From Polaribacter sejongensis (GTDB lineage Bacteria; Bacteroidota; Bacteroidia; Flavobacteriales; Flavobacteriaceae), in the NCBI RefSeq assembly GCF_038024065.1, contig NZ_CP150667.1:3913501-3977500 (forward strand): 64,000 nucleotides of DNA, in the 5' to 3' direction. Positions 38,752-48,357 of this stretch are shown in pieces; position 1 is the stretch's first letter; the number at the start of each line of letters is the position of its first letter. A program made the translations under genes and the position numbers. Below the pieces are notes generated by a model. The model searched no databases. It worked only from the letters and a program-made list of their open reading frames with translations, and was not told the DNA's origin.

Positions 38752-39438
38752 ATGGAAAAACCAGTCTTATTTTTAGAGAACGCAGATATTTATCAAAGAG
38801 AAAATTTGGTGTTGTCTAATGTAAATTTATCAATACAAAAAGGAGAGTTTTATTATTTAATTGGTAAAACAGGAAGTGGAAAAAGTAGTTTAATGAAAAC
38901 TCTATACGGGGATTTAAAATTACAAAAAGGCGCGGGGAGTATTGTTGACTTCGATTTAAAGAAAATAAAAGAAAAAGAGATTCCTTTTTTAAGACGAAAA
39001 ATAGGAATTGTTTTTCAAGATTTTAAATTATTAAGCGATAGAACTATTTTTGGTAATCTAGAGTTTGTTTTAAAAGCTACTGGTTGGAAAGATAAAGTTA
39101 AAATTAAAGAAAAAATTGACGAGGTTTTAGATAAAGTAGGGATGAAATCTCAAGCTTACAAAAAAACATACGAGCTTTCTGGAGGAGAACAACAAAGAAT
39201 TGCTATTGCAAGAGCGTTGTTAAATGATCCGGAATTAATTTTAGCAGATGAGCCAACAGGTAATCTAGATCCAAAAACTTCTTTAGAAGTGATGGAACTT
39301 TTAAATGAAATTCATAAAAGTGGAAAAACCATTTTAATGGCAACGCACGATTATCAGTTAATTGTAAAATTTAAGCAAAAAACATTAAAGTGTGAGGGAG
39401 GAGAGTTGTTTGAAGTAGCCCAAAAAGCAACTACTTAA
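38752..39438 (+). CDS. ftsE: FtsE-like ABC transporter ATP-binding protein
   Basis: 228 residues. Walker A GKTGSGKSS (38-46), Q-loop VFQDFKLL, signature LSGGEQQRIAIARAL (142-156), Walker B LILADEPTGNLD and H-loop ATHD. RTIFGNLEFVLKATG is typical of FtsE. FtsE with FtsX regulates peptidoglycan hydrolases at the septum. No ftsX is beside it; Bacteroidota often have them apart. Its stop overlaps the glycosyltransferase start (TAATG). A LolD-type protein is the main alternative. Confidence 0.85.
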   Translation: MEKPVLFLENADIYQRENLVLSNVNLSIQKGEFYYLIGKTGSGKSSLMKTLYGDLKLQKGAGSIVDFDLKKIKEKEIPFLRRKIGIVFQDFKLLSDRTIFGNLEFVLKATGWKDKVKIKEKIDEVLDKVGMKSQAYKKTYELSGGEQQRIAIARALLNDPELILADEPTGNLDPKTSLEVMELLNEIHKSGKTILMATHDYQLIVKFKQKTLKCEGGELFEVAQKATT

Positions 39439-40316
39439 TGCTATCTGTTCTTATACCAACATATAATTACAATACTTTTTTTTTAGTTAAAGAAATACAT
39501 CAACAATTAATTTTAGAAGACATACAATTTGAAATTATTTGTTTGGATGATGGCTCTAAGTCACCTTTAAATAAAAAAAATAAGGAGATAAATAAACTTT
39601 CTTTCTCTAGTTTTAAAAGCTTAGAAAATAATATTGGTAGAAGTGCCATTAGAAACTTACTAGCAAAAAAAGCAATATATAATTGGTTGTTGTTTTTAGA
39701 TGCTGATGTTATTCCTGTAAAATCTAATTTTATAAGAAACTATATACATTGTTTCAAAAAAGATAAAACTGTTTTTTGTGGAGGCTTGTTATATGAAGAT
39801 AAAAAAGAAAATTTCAGATTACTACGTTATAAATTCGGAAAAAAGCACGAAGAAATTTCTGTAGAAAAACGTATAGAAAATCCTGAAAAGTTTTTTTTTA
39901 CCTCTAATTTTTTAATTCAAAAAGCAATTTTTGATGATGTGATTTTCGAGCAAAAATTAACACAGTACGGTAGAGAAGATTTGTTATTTTCTTTAGAGTT
40001 GATAAAGAAAGGATTTATAATAGAACATATAAGTAATGAGGTTTATCATTTAGGTTTAGATAAAAATGATTTGTTTGTTTCTAAAACAAAAAAAGCGATG
40101 GAAAACCTTATTTTTATTGATAAACAAAGTTTAATTGATACAAAAGAAATGCCTTTATTAGAATTGGTGAGAAAAATATCAATCCTAAAAATGACAAGAA
40201 TAGTTGGTGTATTTCATCTTTTCTTTGAAAAGTTAGCTATCAAAAAATCTTCAGTTTTTTTCTTAAATTGTATGAAAGTAAGTTATATGTGCCACTTAAA
40301 ATTAAAACATGAATAG
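39438..40316 (+). CDS. Family 2 glycosyltransferase
   Basis: 292 residues, GT-A fold: MLSVLIPTYNYNTF, FEIICLDDGS, NIGRSAIRN and the DxD-type metal motif FLDADVIPV, then EDLLFSLEL as acceptor-binding helix. No membrane segment. It overlaps both ftsE (one base) and the oxygenase gene (8 bases). Likely transfers a sugar to a cell-surface glycan; donor unknown. Confidence 0.9.
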   Translation: MLSVLIPTYNYNTFFLVKEIHQQLILEDIQFEIICLDDGSKSPLNKKNKEINKLSFSSFKSLENNIGRSAIRNLLAKKAIYNWLLFLDADVIPVKSNFIRNYIHCFKKDKTVFCGGLLYEDKKENFRLLRYKFGKKHEEISVEKRIENPEKFFFTSNFLIQKAIFDDVIFEQKLTQYGREDLLFSLELIKKGFIIEHISNEVYHLGLDKNDLFVSKTKKAMENLIFIDKQSLIDTKEMPLLELVRKISILKMTRIVGVFHLFFEKLAIKKSSVFFLNCMKVSYMCHLKLKHE

Positions 40317-41121
40317 AACTGAAATAGCCCGTTTAATTTGCGCTAAATTAACTTCAAATAAAGAAGCTTTAAAAAGTCAGTTTTTAGAATCGAAAGATAC
40401 GATTGGTTATTTTTTTATAGATGATTTTTTGCCTAAAGAGTTGGCTACAGAAATTTACAATAAATTTCCTACAACAAAGGAAGCTGTTAGAAAAAAGAAC
40501 TTAAGAGAGTTTAAATTTACAGCCTACCAAATGGATAATTACAACACACTTTTAGAAGAAGTTATTTATGCATTTCAAGACAAAAGAGTAGTGGGTTTAG
40601 TTTCAGAAATTTGTGAATTAAAGGAAGTGTATAGCGATGAAAACCTGTATGCTGGCGGACTGTCTTTAATGGAAAAAGATAATTTTTTAAACCCGCACTT
40701 AGATAATTCTCATGATAAGGATAGAAATAGATGGCGCGTTTTAAATCTTTTGTATTATGTAAGTCCTGATTGGACTGCAGACAATGGAGGTAATTTAGAA
40801 ATTTGGCCAGAAGGATTACAAAAAAAAGCAACTACTATAGTAAGTAAATTTAACAGGTTGGTTGTTATGACAACACATCAAAACTCATGGCATTCTGTAA
40901 GTAAAGTAGAAAAGGACGCGGTTAGATGTTGTGTGTCTAATTACTATTTTTCTAACACACCTATTTTAGTTTCAGATACTTTTCATGTAACAACATTTAG
41001 AGGAAGATCTTCAGAAAAAGTAAAAGATGTTTTTTTAAGAATAGATAATACTTTGCGATCTAGTGTACGTAAATTATTTAAAAAAGGCATTAGAGAAAAC
41101 CCGCATCAATACAAAAAATAG
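40309..41121 (+). CDS. 2-oxoglutarate/Fe(II) oxygenase family protein
   Basis: 270 residues. Double-stranded beta-helix with the iron triad HxD...H in NPHLDNSHD and SWHSV, and the 2OG-binding Arg in VRCCVSNYYFS. Prolyl-4-hydroxylase-like subgroup (YFFIDDFLPKELATEIY at the start). Follows the glycosyltransferase with an 8-base overlap, so it may modify a lipid, glycan or protein in that pathway. Ends against the convergent GT4 gene with no gap. Confidence 0.88.
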   Translation: MNRTEIARLICAKLTSNKEALKSQFLESKDTIGYFFIDDFLPKELATEIYNKFPTTKEAVRKKNLREFKFTAYQMDNYNTLLEEVIYAFQDKRVVGLVSEICELKEVYSDENLYAGGLSLMEKDNFLNPHLDNSHDKDRNRWRVLNLLYYVSPDWTADNGGNLEIWPEGLQKKATTIVSKFNRLVVMTTHQNSWHSVSKVEKDAVRCCVSNYYFSNTPILVSDTFHVTTFRGRSSEKVKDVFLRIDNTLRSSVRKLFKKGIRENPHQYKK

Positions 41122-42255
41122 CTATTTTAAATGATTAAAGATTGATAATAGCTTTTCTTCTTGATGCTCCCAAATCAATTCTTTTTTTGCTTTCTTTAAC
41201 TCTGTAGAAAAATCTTTTTCAAGTACTTTTTTTATTTGTGCAGCAAGTTCTTTTGGGGTTCTATTTTTAACGATTTCACCTACCTTATAATTTAGTGCAA
41301 TTTGTTTCATTTCGGGTAAATCAGAAACTAAAATAGGGACTTTGGCTTGTATATAATCGAATATTTTGTTTGGTAAAGCATATCTGTAATTTAATCCTAG
41401 ATCTTCTTCTACACTTATTCCTAAATTGGCTAAAGGGGTAAGTTTGTGTAATTCTACTGGAGTGATTTTACCTAAAAAATAAATGTTGTTATTTAAATGT
41501 TTTTCATTTACTTGCTGTTTCAGGTTGTCAATAATATCACCATAACCAATAATTACTAAAAGTGTATTTTCTAAAAAAGGCATGGTGTCTATAATTAATT
41601 CTAAGCCTCTTCCTAAATTTACTGCACCTTGGTATAGAATGATTTTTTGGCCTTTATTATTAAAAGGAAACGTACCTAACTGAATTTCTTTTTCTCTAGG
41701 TAAATTCATAATTGTTTTAAAGTCCGTATGGTATTTTTTATGATAATACGCTGCAATACTTTTACAAACTGTGTAGTTGTTTTTAAGTTTAGGAAGTATC
41801 CAAGCTTCTAAATGAGACCAGCATTTTTTAACAAAAGGTTTGTGTACCAATTCAGGTATTTCTGGAAACAACTCATGACTGTCATAAACTATTTTTTTCC
41901 CTTGTAGCCAACTCACTAAAAAATTAGGCAACAATGTATCTAAATCATTAGACAGTAAAATATCTTTTTTAGAAAAAAGTAAGATAAAAAATAAACGCAA
42001 ATTGTATTCCGCATAAAACAAAAAGCCTTTGTTGCATATTAAAGGAATTCTTTTGGTGGTGTAAGGTCTGTTTAACTGAGCGCTGTTTTCTAATCTTCTA
42101 CCTATTAAAACAACTTCAAAGCCGTTTTTATGTAATGTATAGCAAACCTTATCAACACGTTGGTCTGTTGATAAATCATTTGTGACAGAAACGATTATTT
42201 TTTTCAATTTTTTTGCAGTATCAAGCAAAAATATGGTTTTAATTATCAAAATCAT
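41122..42255 (-). CDS. Family 4 (GT-B) glycosyltransferase
   Basis: 377 residues. Rossmann domains: KKIIVSVTNDLSTDQRVDKV, YDSHELFPEIPEL and GQKIILYQGAVNLGRGLELI, then NYRYALPNKIFDYIQAKVPI with the donor-binding Glu/Lys region near SDLPEMKQI. The family usually starts just before KKIIVSVTNDL; the TTG at about 42207 is a possible start, while ATG 42255 adds 16 hydrophobic residues. Probably acts on capsule, LPS or exopolysaccharide. Confidence 0.88.
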   Translation of the reverse strand: MILIIKTIFLLDTAKKLKKIIVSVTNDLSTDQRVDKVCYTLHKNGFEVVLIGRRLENSAQLNRPYTTKRIPLICNKGFLFYAEYNLRLFFILLFSKKDILLSNDLDTLLPNFLVSWLQGKKIVYDSHELFPEIPELVHKPFVKKCWSHLEAWILPKLKNNYTVCKSIAAYYHKKYHTDFKTIMNLPREKEIQLGTFPFNNKGQKIILYQGAVNLGRGLELIIDTMPFLENTLLVIIGYGDIIDNLKQQVNEKHLNNNIYFLGKITPVELHKLTPLANLGISVEEDLGLNYRYALPNKIFDYIQAKVPILVSDLPEMKQIALNYKVGEIVKNRTPKELAAQIKKVLEKDFSTELKKAKKELIWEHQEEKLLSIFNHLK

Positions 42256-42713
42256 AAAAATGCGAGCCGTTATATCAATTCCTTTTTTATCAATTACCTT
42301 TTTAGAAAATTAAATGTAGTTTTGTTTAACTACTATGTAGATTATCAGTAAATTAACTATCATTAATCCTTTCCCCCAAATGCCTAAATGCCCATCATGT
42401 AACTCTAGTTTTAGAAAAAGACTCGCTAGGAGTTTGGTTTTAAGATTAATTCCCAATTCAAAATTTTATAGTTGTCATAATTGTAAAACTAGATTTTTAA
42501 AAGTTCCTTATTTTTATAAATCCATCGTATTAAAAAGGTTTAAATGAAAAGAAGATTTTCAAAGTATAAACTGATTACTTTATCTTTTAAAAGTTAGAGA
42601 GAGCTTTACTTTATAAGGTTAAAACTGCTGATTTTTATTACTATGGTAATTTAAGGTAGGATGTTTTTTGTTGTTTCTTATTTAAACCTTATACCTTTTT
42701 CTGTGTCAAAGAT
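42256..42713. other. Intergenic region with zinc-ribbon gene
   Basis: 458 bases between the GT4 start and the second receptor. Besides the zinc-ribbon frame, no repeat, hairpin with T tract, or RNA is seen. An ATG at 42661 opens only an 18-codon hydrophobic frame ending TGA 42715-42717, just over the start of the receptor gene. Confidence 0.45.
42380..42547 (+). CDS. 55-residue zinc-ribbon protein
   Basis: Small complete frame ATG 42380 to TGA 42547. It begins MPKCPSCNSSFRKRL and later has SCHNCKTRF, giving two CxxC knuckles (Cys4, Cys7, Cys32, Cys35) as in a zinc ribbon, with many Arg/Lys. Its size and the paired knuckles make a real small protein more likely than chance. Nothing around it shows a function. 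Confidence 0.6.
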   Translation: MPKCPSCNSSFRKRLARSLVLRLIPNSKFYSCHNCKTRFLKVPYFYKSIVLKRFK

Positions 42714-42734
42714 TTGAACCTAAATCTGCATACA

Positions 42735-45491
42735 TTGAAAACAACACTACTATTATTTTTGCTACTTATTTCTTCTACATTATTCTCACAAAAATTTACG
42801 TTAGAAGGTGTGCTTAAAGATCAAGATTCTATTGTTTTAAATGGAGCAACAGTTTATGTGCAGAGTGCAAAAGATAGTGTTCCGATAGCTTATGGTATTA
42901 CAAATAAGAATGGTGAATATTCTTTGCGAGTAAATGCTGGAGAGGATTCTAAAGTAATTTTTAATATAGCATCCTTAGGTTATGAACCTTATATAAAAAT
43001 TGTTAATGTTCCACAGAACGGTACATTAAATATGGGGTATTTAGTTTTAAATAATGAAATAGAAGAATTAGATGTTATCACAATAATTGCTCGTGCTCCA
43101 CCTGTTTTAATTAAAAAAGATACGGTAGAATACAATGCAGATAGTTTTAAAACCTTACCGAATGACAAAGCCGAAGATTTATTAAAAAAACTACCAGGAG
43201 TAGAAATAGATTTAGATGGTATTATTACCGTAAACGGAATAGAAGTAGAGGCGATAAATGTAGATGGAATGCGTTTTTTTGGTGAGCAAAAAGGAGATAT
43301 CGCCTTAAAAAACCTGCCAAGTAACGTTATTAGTAAAGTACAGGTGACAGATTATAAAACGGATAATCAAAAATTTACAGGTGAAGAATCTGATTCAGGT
43401 ACAAAGGAAATCAATTTTAAAATTAAAAAAGGGAAAAACAGAGCTACTTTTGGAGATGTTAAACTCGGTTATGGTACCGATGAAAAATATCAGGCAAATG
43501 CCAATGTTTTTAAATTAATTGATGGCAAACAATTAGGAATTATTGGTGGTACTAATAATATAAATTTATCTAAAGGTTTTAATTCTTTGCCAGATACAGA
43601 TACTAGTAATGGCGATATTAAGTCTGATTTTGTTGGAGCAAATTATACAAAGGGGAAGTGGAATGAAACCAGTATAAATGGAAATTATAGATATAGTGCA
43701 CAGAATAGAGACTACGATAAAATAAGTTATAAGGAAACTTTTTTACCCGACTTAAATTATATTACAGACTCTAAAAGTAATAGTTTTTCAGATTCGGACA
43801 GTCATACAGCCGGAGCAGATTTAAAATTTATTCTAAAACCAAAAAATAATTCTTCCAATAAGAAAGTCCGTTTATCTAATAAAACAGATTTTAAAAGTTC
43901 TAGTCAAGAATCTGGTGGAACAGTAAAAAGTAAGTCTTATTATGATAATGGCGATTTAGTAAGTGATTATACTTCTAATAGCGAGTCTAGCTCTTCTAGC
44001 AGTGAATTTAAAAATGAATTTTCGGTTACACCTGTTTTAAATAATAAAGCAGATTATTTAAATGTAAGTTTGGGGACAGATTTTAATAAATCAGATTCCG
44101 ATAGTCAAAAATATTCTAAAAACGTTTTGGTTAATAAAGGTCAGACAATAATTCAAGATCAAATTAATACAACAGGTAGTAATAGTAGTGATATTAATTT
44201 TAATGCCTTTTGGAGTAAGGAATTATTTACAAATTTCAGGTTGATGCCAAGATACATGGCTACAGTTAATACTAAAAACAGCGAAAAATATATCTATGAT
44301 TTCGATGAAAGATCAGAAGAATATAGTGATTTTAATGAGCTGCTTAGTTCAGAGAGTAAGTATGTTACCACAACATTAAGACCTGCCTTAAAATTAAGAT
44401 ATCAATATAAAGACTTTCGTTTTGAAGTAGAAGGAGCTTTTACAAATACTTATAGAGATTATAAAGATAAATTGGTAACAGAAAGAGATTTTAAGGCAGA
44501 TTTTGAATATTTAACCTATTCGGGTAGAATTCGTTATAAAGATGAAAATGGGTATAAGAATATTACTTTGCAGTATAATCAGAATGTAGATTTACCATCC
44601 GTAGGGCAACTACAACCTTTGGAGGATGTAAGTAATATTACGCATATAGTTGTTGGGAATCCGCTTTTAAAACCAGCAATTAGTCATAATGCACGTTTTC
44701 AATATCAAAACAATTTGGCGTATAATAATATCAATATTTCTGGAAACCTTAAAGCGCAATTTGTTCAAGATAAAATAATCAATTCAACAATTACAGATGC
44801 AGATTTAAATAAATATACTACTTATGATAATATTGATGGTGATTACTCGTATAGTGGAAATGTAGCGGTTTCTAAATCTTACTTTAATAGAAAAACAAAT
44901 ATTAATTTAAATGCCCGTTTTAATGCGAGTTATAAGAACAGTTTGTCTATACAGAATGCTGTTGAATTTACTGCAAAAACAACTGTTTTAAAACCTTTAT
45001 TTTCTGTTAGTTACGCATATGATAGTAAGATTGATGTAACTACAACCTATAGTTACTCTAAAAATAATAGCGTTTATGATACCGATGCGTTTAATGATAT
45101 TAATTATTTTGTTCAGAATGTAGATGTAAACTCTAATGTGTTCTTTCTTAAAAATGCGTTTTTATCTAATAGAGTTTCGTATCGTTACAATAGTAGTGTA
45201 GGAGATGAATTTGATGGTGATGCCGTTTTTTGGAATGCAGGTTTAGGAGTAGAGCTTTGGGACAACCAAGCAACACTTTCTTTGGTGGCTTATGATATGC
45301 TTGGTAAGAATAATGGGTATAGAAGATCTGTTACAGAAACCTATATTCAAGATGTAGAAAATAAAATTCTAGAACAATATTTTATGCTCAACTTTGTGTA
45401 TAAGTTTGGTAGTTTTGCTGGCCAGAAAATGAATGTTAAGGGAAAAAACAGAGGTGGTGGAGGATCTAGAGGAGGTTCTGGAAGGAATTAA
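42735..45491 (+). CDS. TonB-receptor-like outer-membrane protein (CarboxypepD_reg, plug, barrel)
   Basis: About 918 residues starting at TTG 42735, which yields signal peptide MKTTLLLFLLLISSTLFSQ; no in-frame ATG is close by, and an earlier TTG (42714) would give seven extra residues. A CarboxypepD_reg-like domain (about 22-105) is followed by a plug (KTLPNDKAEDLLKKLPGVEI) and a long barrel with many Ser/Asp-rich loops. Ends with GGGGSRGGSGRN, a Gly/Arg tail after the last strand (NFVYKFGSFAG), instead of the usual terminal Phe. Belongs to the outer-membrane beta-barrel family related to SusC; ligand unknown. Confidence 0.85.
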   Translation: MKTTLLLFLLLISSTLFSQKFTLEGVLKDQDSIVLNGATVYVQSAKDSVPIAYGITNKNGEYSLRVNAGEDSKVIFNIASLGYEPYIKIVNVPQNGTLNMGYLVLNNEIEELDVITIIARAPPVLIKKDTVEYNADSFKTLPNDKAEDLLKKLPGVEIDLDGIITVNGIEVEAINVDGMRFFGEQKGDIALKNLPSNVISKVQVTDYKTDNQKFTGEESDSGTKEINFKIKKGKNRATFGDVKLGYGTDEKYQANANVFKLIDGKQLGIIGGTNNINLSKGFNSLPDTDTSNGDIKSDFVGANYTKGKWNETSINGNYRYSAQNRDYDKISYKETFLPDLNYITDSKSNSFSDSDSHTAGADLKFILKPKNNSSNKKVRLSNKTDFKSSSQESGGTVKSKSYYDNGDLVSDYTSNSESSSSSSEFKNEFSVTPVLNNKADYLNVSLGTDFNKSDSDSQKYSKNVLVNKGQTIIQDQINTTGSNSSDINFNAFWSKELFTNFRLMPRYMATVNTKNSEKYIYDFDERSEEYSDFNELLSSESKYVTTTLRPALKLRYQYKDFRFEVEGAFTNTYRDYKDKLVTERDFKADFEYLTYSGRIRYKDENGYKNITLQYNQNVDLPSVGQLQPLEDVSNITHIVVGNPLLKPAISHNARFQYQNNLAYNNINISGNLKAQFVQDKIINSTITDADLNKYTTYDNIDGDYSYSGNVAVSKSYFNRKTNINLNARFNASYKNSLSIQNAVEFTAKTTVLKPLFSVSYAYDSKIDVTTTYSYSKNNSVYDTDAFNDINYFVQNVDVNSNVFFLKNAFLSNRVSYRYNSSVGDEFDGDAVFWNAGLGVELWDNQATLSLVAYDMLGKNNGYRRSVTETYIQDVENKILEQYFMLNFVYKFGSFAGQKMNVKGKNRGGGGSRGGSGRN

Positions 45492-45577
45492 TGAAATGCT
45501 TTAAAGAGAACTTTGTTAAAAAAGTAAAAGGCTAATTTTGATGTTTTGTAAAAGATGTTGACTAATAGTTGGCTAAA

Positions 45578-45619
45578 AATAAACCTCAAAAAAATAAAAA
45601 TTAATTTTTTGAGGTTTAT
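45578..45619. terminator. Bidirectional terminator
   Basis: ATAAACCTCAAAAAA (from 45579) pairs with TTTTTTGAGGTTTAT (to 45619). It lies between two converging genes. Confidence 0.8.
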
Positions 45620-45644
45620 GCTAAAGTATTATTTCCTATATTTT

Positions 45645-46436
45645 TTATCTTTTAAAGATACCAGATTTTACAACTCCATTATATTTTTTTGTATCAGTTT
45701 TACTTGTTTTCTTATTAGAAATAGGTTCTAAAATAAATATTTCTCCATCTTCAGTAATTGTTAGAGAGGTAGAAGTTAAATTACTAACTTCTACAATACC
45801 ATCACTACCTAGGCCTTTATTCCAAGAATATTCAAGAAATGTTTGTGTGCTGTCTGTCCAATTCCATTCAGCTAAACCACCTTCTTCTAAAGGGTTATTA
45901 TTGGTAACAAAATATGTACCAGCTCTAGAAAATAAAACAGTAAGCTCTTCATCTGTTCCAAGTACATTTTGTCCGTCAATACTTATTAATTGCCAAGTTC
46001 TACATAGTAACTCAGTATTTGTAGAGTTTGTTATTTCTTCTTCTCTGTCGGCTTCAATAAAAGTTTCCGTATTTGTATTGTTGTTTAATTTTAGTGTAAA
46101 ATATATAGCGTTTTCATCCATATTATCTATGGTTAGTGTTCCAAAATCTGAAAGCTCTAAAGTATTATCATCAATAAAAATATAAGTTCCAAAAAAGATG
46201 GTTTTAGTTTCAGTAGTAGCGGTGTTTGTTTTTGCGTCAGCAGCATTTTTTGTTATAATATAATTACCGCTATCATTAAATTCGAATGATTTATATTCGG
46301 TAGAATTACTAACGGTCCATTTAGCATTAATAGTTGTGTTGACTGGTGTATCTATAGTGTCATTTTCATTACTACTACATCCGGTTATACATGTTATGGC
46401 AAAAATTACACATAAGATTTTACTTAACTTCTTCAT
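45645..46436 (-). CDS. Lipocalin-like lipoprotein
   Basis: 263 residues, signal ending AITCITGC (Cys20) with Ser-Ser-Asn-Glu behind, so lipidated. Two similar beta-rich halves: KWTVSNSTEYKSFEFNDSGNYI and LLCRTWQLISIDGQNV with VLFSRAGTYFVTN. This is the pattern of lipocalin-like (DUF) surface lipoproteins in Bacteroidota. Function unknown. Confidence 0.75.
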   Translation of the reverse strand: MKKLSKILCVIFAITCITGCSSNENDTIDTPVNTTINAKWTVSNSTEYKSFEFNDSGNYIITKNAADAKTNTATTETKTIFFGTYIFIDDNTLELSDFGTLTIDNMDENAIYFTLKLNNNTNTETFIEADREEEITNSTNTELLCRTWQLISIDGQNVLGTDEELTVLFSRAGTYFVTNNNPLEEGGLAEWNWTDSTQTFLEYSWNKGLGSDGIVEVSNLTSTSLTITEDGEIFILEPISNKKTSKTDTKKYNGVVKSGIFKR

Positions 46437-46493
46437 TTTTTAAGTGTTTTAATTATTTTATTATTCTACAAAATTCAACGTTATTATCAACGC

Positions 46494-46531
46494 AAATAAA
46501 AAACCCTCACAAACACTGGGTTTATAAGGGT
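46494..46531 (-). terminator. Terminator of tmRNA gene
   Basis: On the minus strand, ACCCTTATAAAC and GTTTGTGAGGGT form a 12-bp stem with two G-U pairs (plus 46520-46531 and 46503-46514), followed by a T-rich tract (46502 down to 46494). It starts seven bases after the 3' CCA. Confidence 0.82.
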
Positions 46532-46537
46532 ATTTTG

Positions 46538-46928
46538 TGGAGACGCCGAGAATCGAACTCGGGTCCAAACGAGCAGCCAAAAAGCTTTCTACATACTTAG
46601 TTCTTTCTTAGTTTTCGACTAAAAGCTGATTAAGAACAATCTGCTTTTAGCTTATCTTCTTTAGTTTCAAAAACCCGTCGAAGTACCAAGTTTTCTATAT
46701 TTACTTTTACGATATCCAAAAGTGAAACGCCGTAAATCAGGGCTTTCCGTGGACATAAAGCTTGCACACCTAGTGTGCCGAGGCCAATCCTACTGTGATT
46801 CGGATTAAGCAGCTAAAGCGTAGTTATTCTCGCCGTTTAAAAAGTTGAAATTAGGTTTAACGAGTGTTATTTCATAACTCGGTATGCTTACAAATCCACT
46901 GTCCTCGCTGTCAAAACCAGTCGTCCCC
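46538..46928 (-). ncRNA. ssrA: Transfer-messenger RNA
   Basis: 391 bases on the minus strand. The 5' end GGGGACGACTGGTTTTGACA and the 3' end GTTCGATTCTCGGCGTCTCCA form the tRNA-like acceptor stem (GGGGACG with CGTCTCC) and T-arm; CCA is encoded. The tag frame at 46834-46805 reads GENNYALAA then TAA, the Bacteroidota-type tag. Rescues stalled ribosomes and marks products for degradation. SmpB is not in the window. Confidence 0.95.
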
Positions 46929-47151
46929 GTTTTAATAGTTTGGGCGTTACCACACAAAAAAGTGTGGTCAGGCTTTCCGTTATATCTTTTTTAATTGAAA
47001 AAATTAAAAAAGGATGTCACTTTAATCCTTAACGCAGTTTGCAAAAGTATAAAAAATACTATTGCTTATCACCATAAATTCTAATATCTTCGAGCAAATA
47101 TTATACCAATTCTGCTAAACCAGTTTTAGTAGGTCTAAAAACACTAATATT
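46929..47151. other. Region upstream of tmRNA
   Basis: Hairpin ACCACAC/GTGTGGT (46949-46955, 46962-46968) lies about 20 bases upstream of the mature 5' end. CAAAAGTA (47042-47049) reads TACTTTTG on the minus strand, a -7 box candidate for ssrA; that would make a leader of roughly 110 bases for processing. The TTG at -33 is not clear. Confidence 0.4.
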
Positions 47152-48357
47152 ATGAAATTTGGCATTATCAAAGAACGCAAAAATCCACCAGATAGAAGAG
47201 TTGTTTTTTCTCCAGAAAAGCTGCAAGAATTCAAAGAAAAGTATCCAGAAGCTGCTATTAAAGTAGAGTCTTCAGATATTAGAGTATTCTCTGATGCAGC
47301 TTATAAAGCTACCGGATTAGAAGTTACTGAAAATGTGTCAGATTGCGATGTTTTGTTTGGCGTAAAAGAAGTGCCAATTGATGCTTTAATCAACAATAAA
47401 AAATATTTTTTCTTTAGTCATACTATCAAGAAACAACCTTATAACAGAAAACTGTTATTGGCAATTTTAGAAAAAAATATAGAATTGTACGATCATGAAA
47501 CCATCGTAAAAGAAAATGGTCTGCGTTTAATTGGTTTTGGACGTTATGCAGGTATTGTTGGTGCTTATAATGGTTTTAGAGCAATTGGTTTAACAAACGA
47601 AACATACAATTTACCAAAAGCAGAAAGTTTAGACAGTCAGCAAGAATTGATTGCAGAATTAAATAAAATCAGTTTACCAAACATAAAAATCCTTTTAACT
47701 GGAAACGGAAAAGTTGCCTACGGAGCAAAAGAAATGTTAGATGCTATGAGCATTAAAGAAGTTTCTGTAGATGAATATTTAAATAATTCTTTTAGCGAGC
47801 CAGTATATTGTTTAGCAGATGTATTGGATTATAACAAACGCAAAGACGGACAAACACTAGATAATTTTGATTTTTACGATCATCCAGAAAAGTACGAATC
47901 AGATTTTATGCGATTTGCAAAAGTATCCGATTTCTTTATTGCAGGACATTTCTATGGTAACGGAGCACCGTATTTATTTACACGAGAAGATGCAAAATCA
48001 GCAGATTTTAATATAAAGTTTGTTGCAGATATTTCTTGTGATGTTGACGGGCCAGTGGCATCAACATTAAAAGCATCTACCATTGCAGATCCAATTTATG
48101 GATATAATCCACAAACAGAAGTTGAGGTAGATTATAAAAACAAAGACGCTATTGTGGTAATGGCTGTAGATAACTTGCCTTGTGAGTTGCCAAAAGATGC
48201 AAGTGAAGGGTTTGGAAAAATGTTTCTACAAAACGTAATTCCTGCTTTTTTTAACAATGATAAAGACGGAGTTTTACAACGTGCAAAAATGACAGAAAAC
48301 GGAAAGTTGACAGAACGTTTTTCATATTTACAAGATTATATAGACGGAAAAGAATAA
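47152..48357 (+). CDS. Saccharopine/alanine dehydrogenase-like oxidoreductase
   Basis: 401 residues. N-terminal AlaDH/PNT-like fold (FGIIKERKNPPDRRVVFSP, YFFFSHTIKKQPYNRKLL with the conserved His and Lys) and a second domain ILLTGNGKVAYGAKEML that should bind NAD (GxGxxxxGA). FIAGHFYGNGAPYLFTRED and VADISCDVDGPV are typical of the Lys1-type lysine-forming saccharopine dehydrogenase. Natural substrate in this organism is not known. Stop overlaps the next start (TAATG). Confidence 0.82.
   Translation: MKFGIIKERKNPPDRRVVFSPEKLQEFKEKYPEAAIKVESSDIRVFSDAAYKATGLEVTENVSDCDVLFGVKEVPIDALINNKKYFFFSHTIKKQPYNRKLLLAILEKNIELYDHETIVKENGLRLIGFGRYAGIVGAYNGFRAIGLTNETYNLPKAESLDSQQELIAELNKISLPNIKILLTGNGKVAYGAKEMLDAMSIKEVSVDEYLNNSFSEPVYCLADVLDYNKRKDGQTLDNFDFYDHPEKYESDFMRFAKVSDFFIAGHFYGNGAPYLFTREDAKSADFNIKFVADISCDVDGPVASTLKASTIADPIYGYNPQTEVEVDYKNKDAIVVMAVDNLPCELPKDASEGFGKMFLQNVIPAFFNNDKDGVLQRAKMTENGKLTERFSYLQDYIDGKE

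Noticed and set aside
46391..46600. Plus-strand frame ending GILWRRRESNSGPNEQPK
   Set aside because: It is the reverse reading of the tmRNA 3' end. Such peptides are typical false frames over tRNA-like T-arms.
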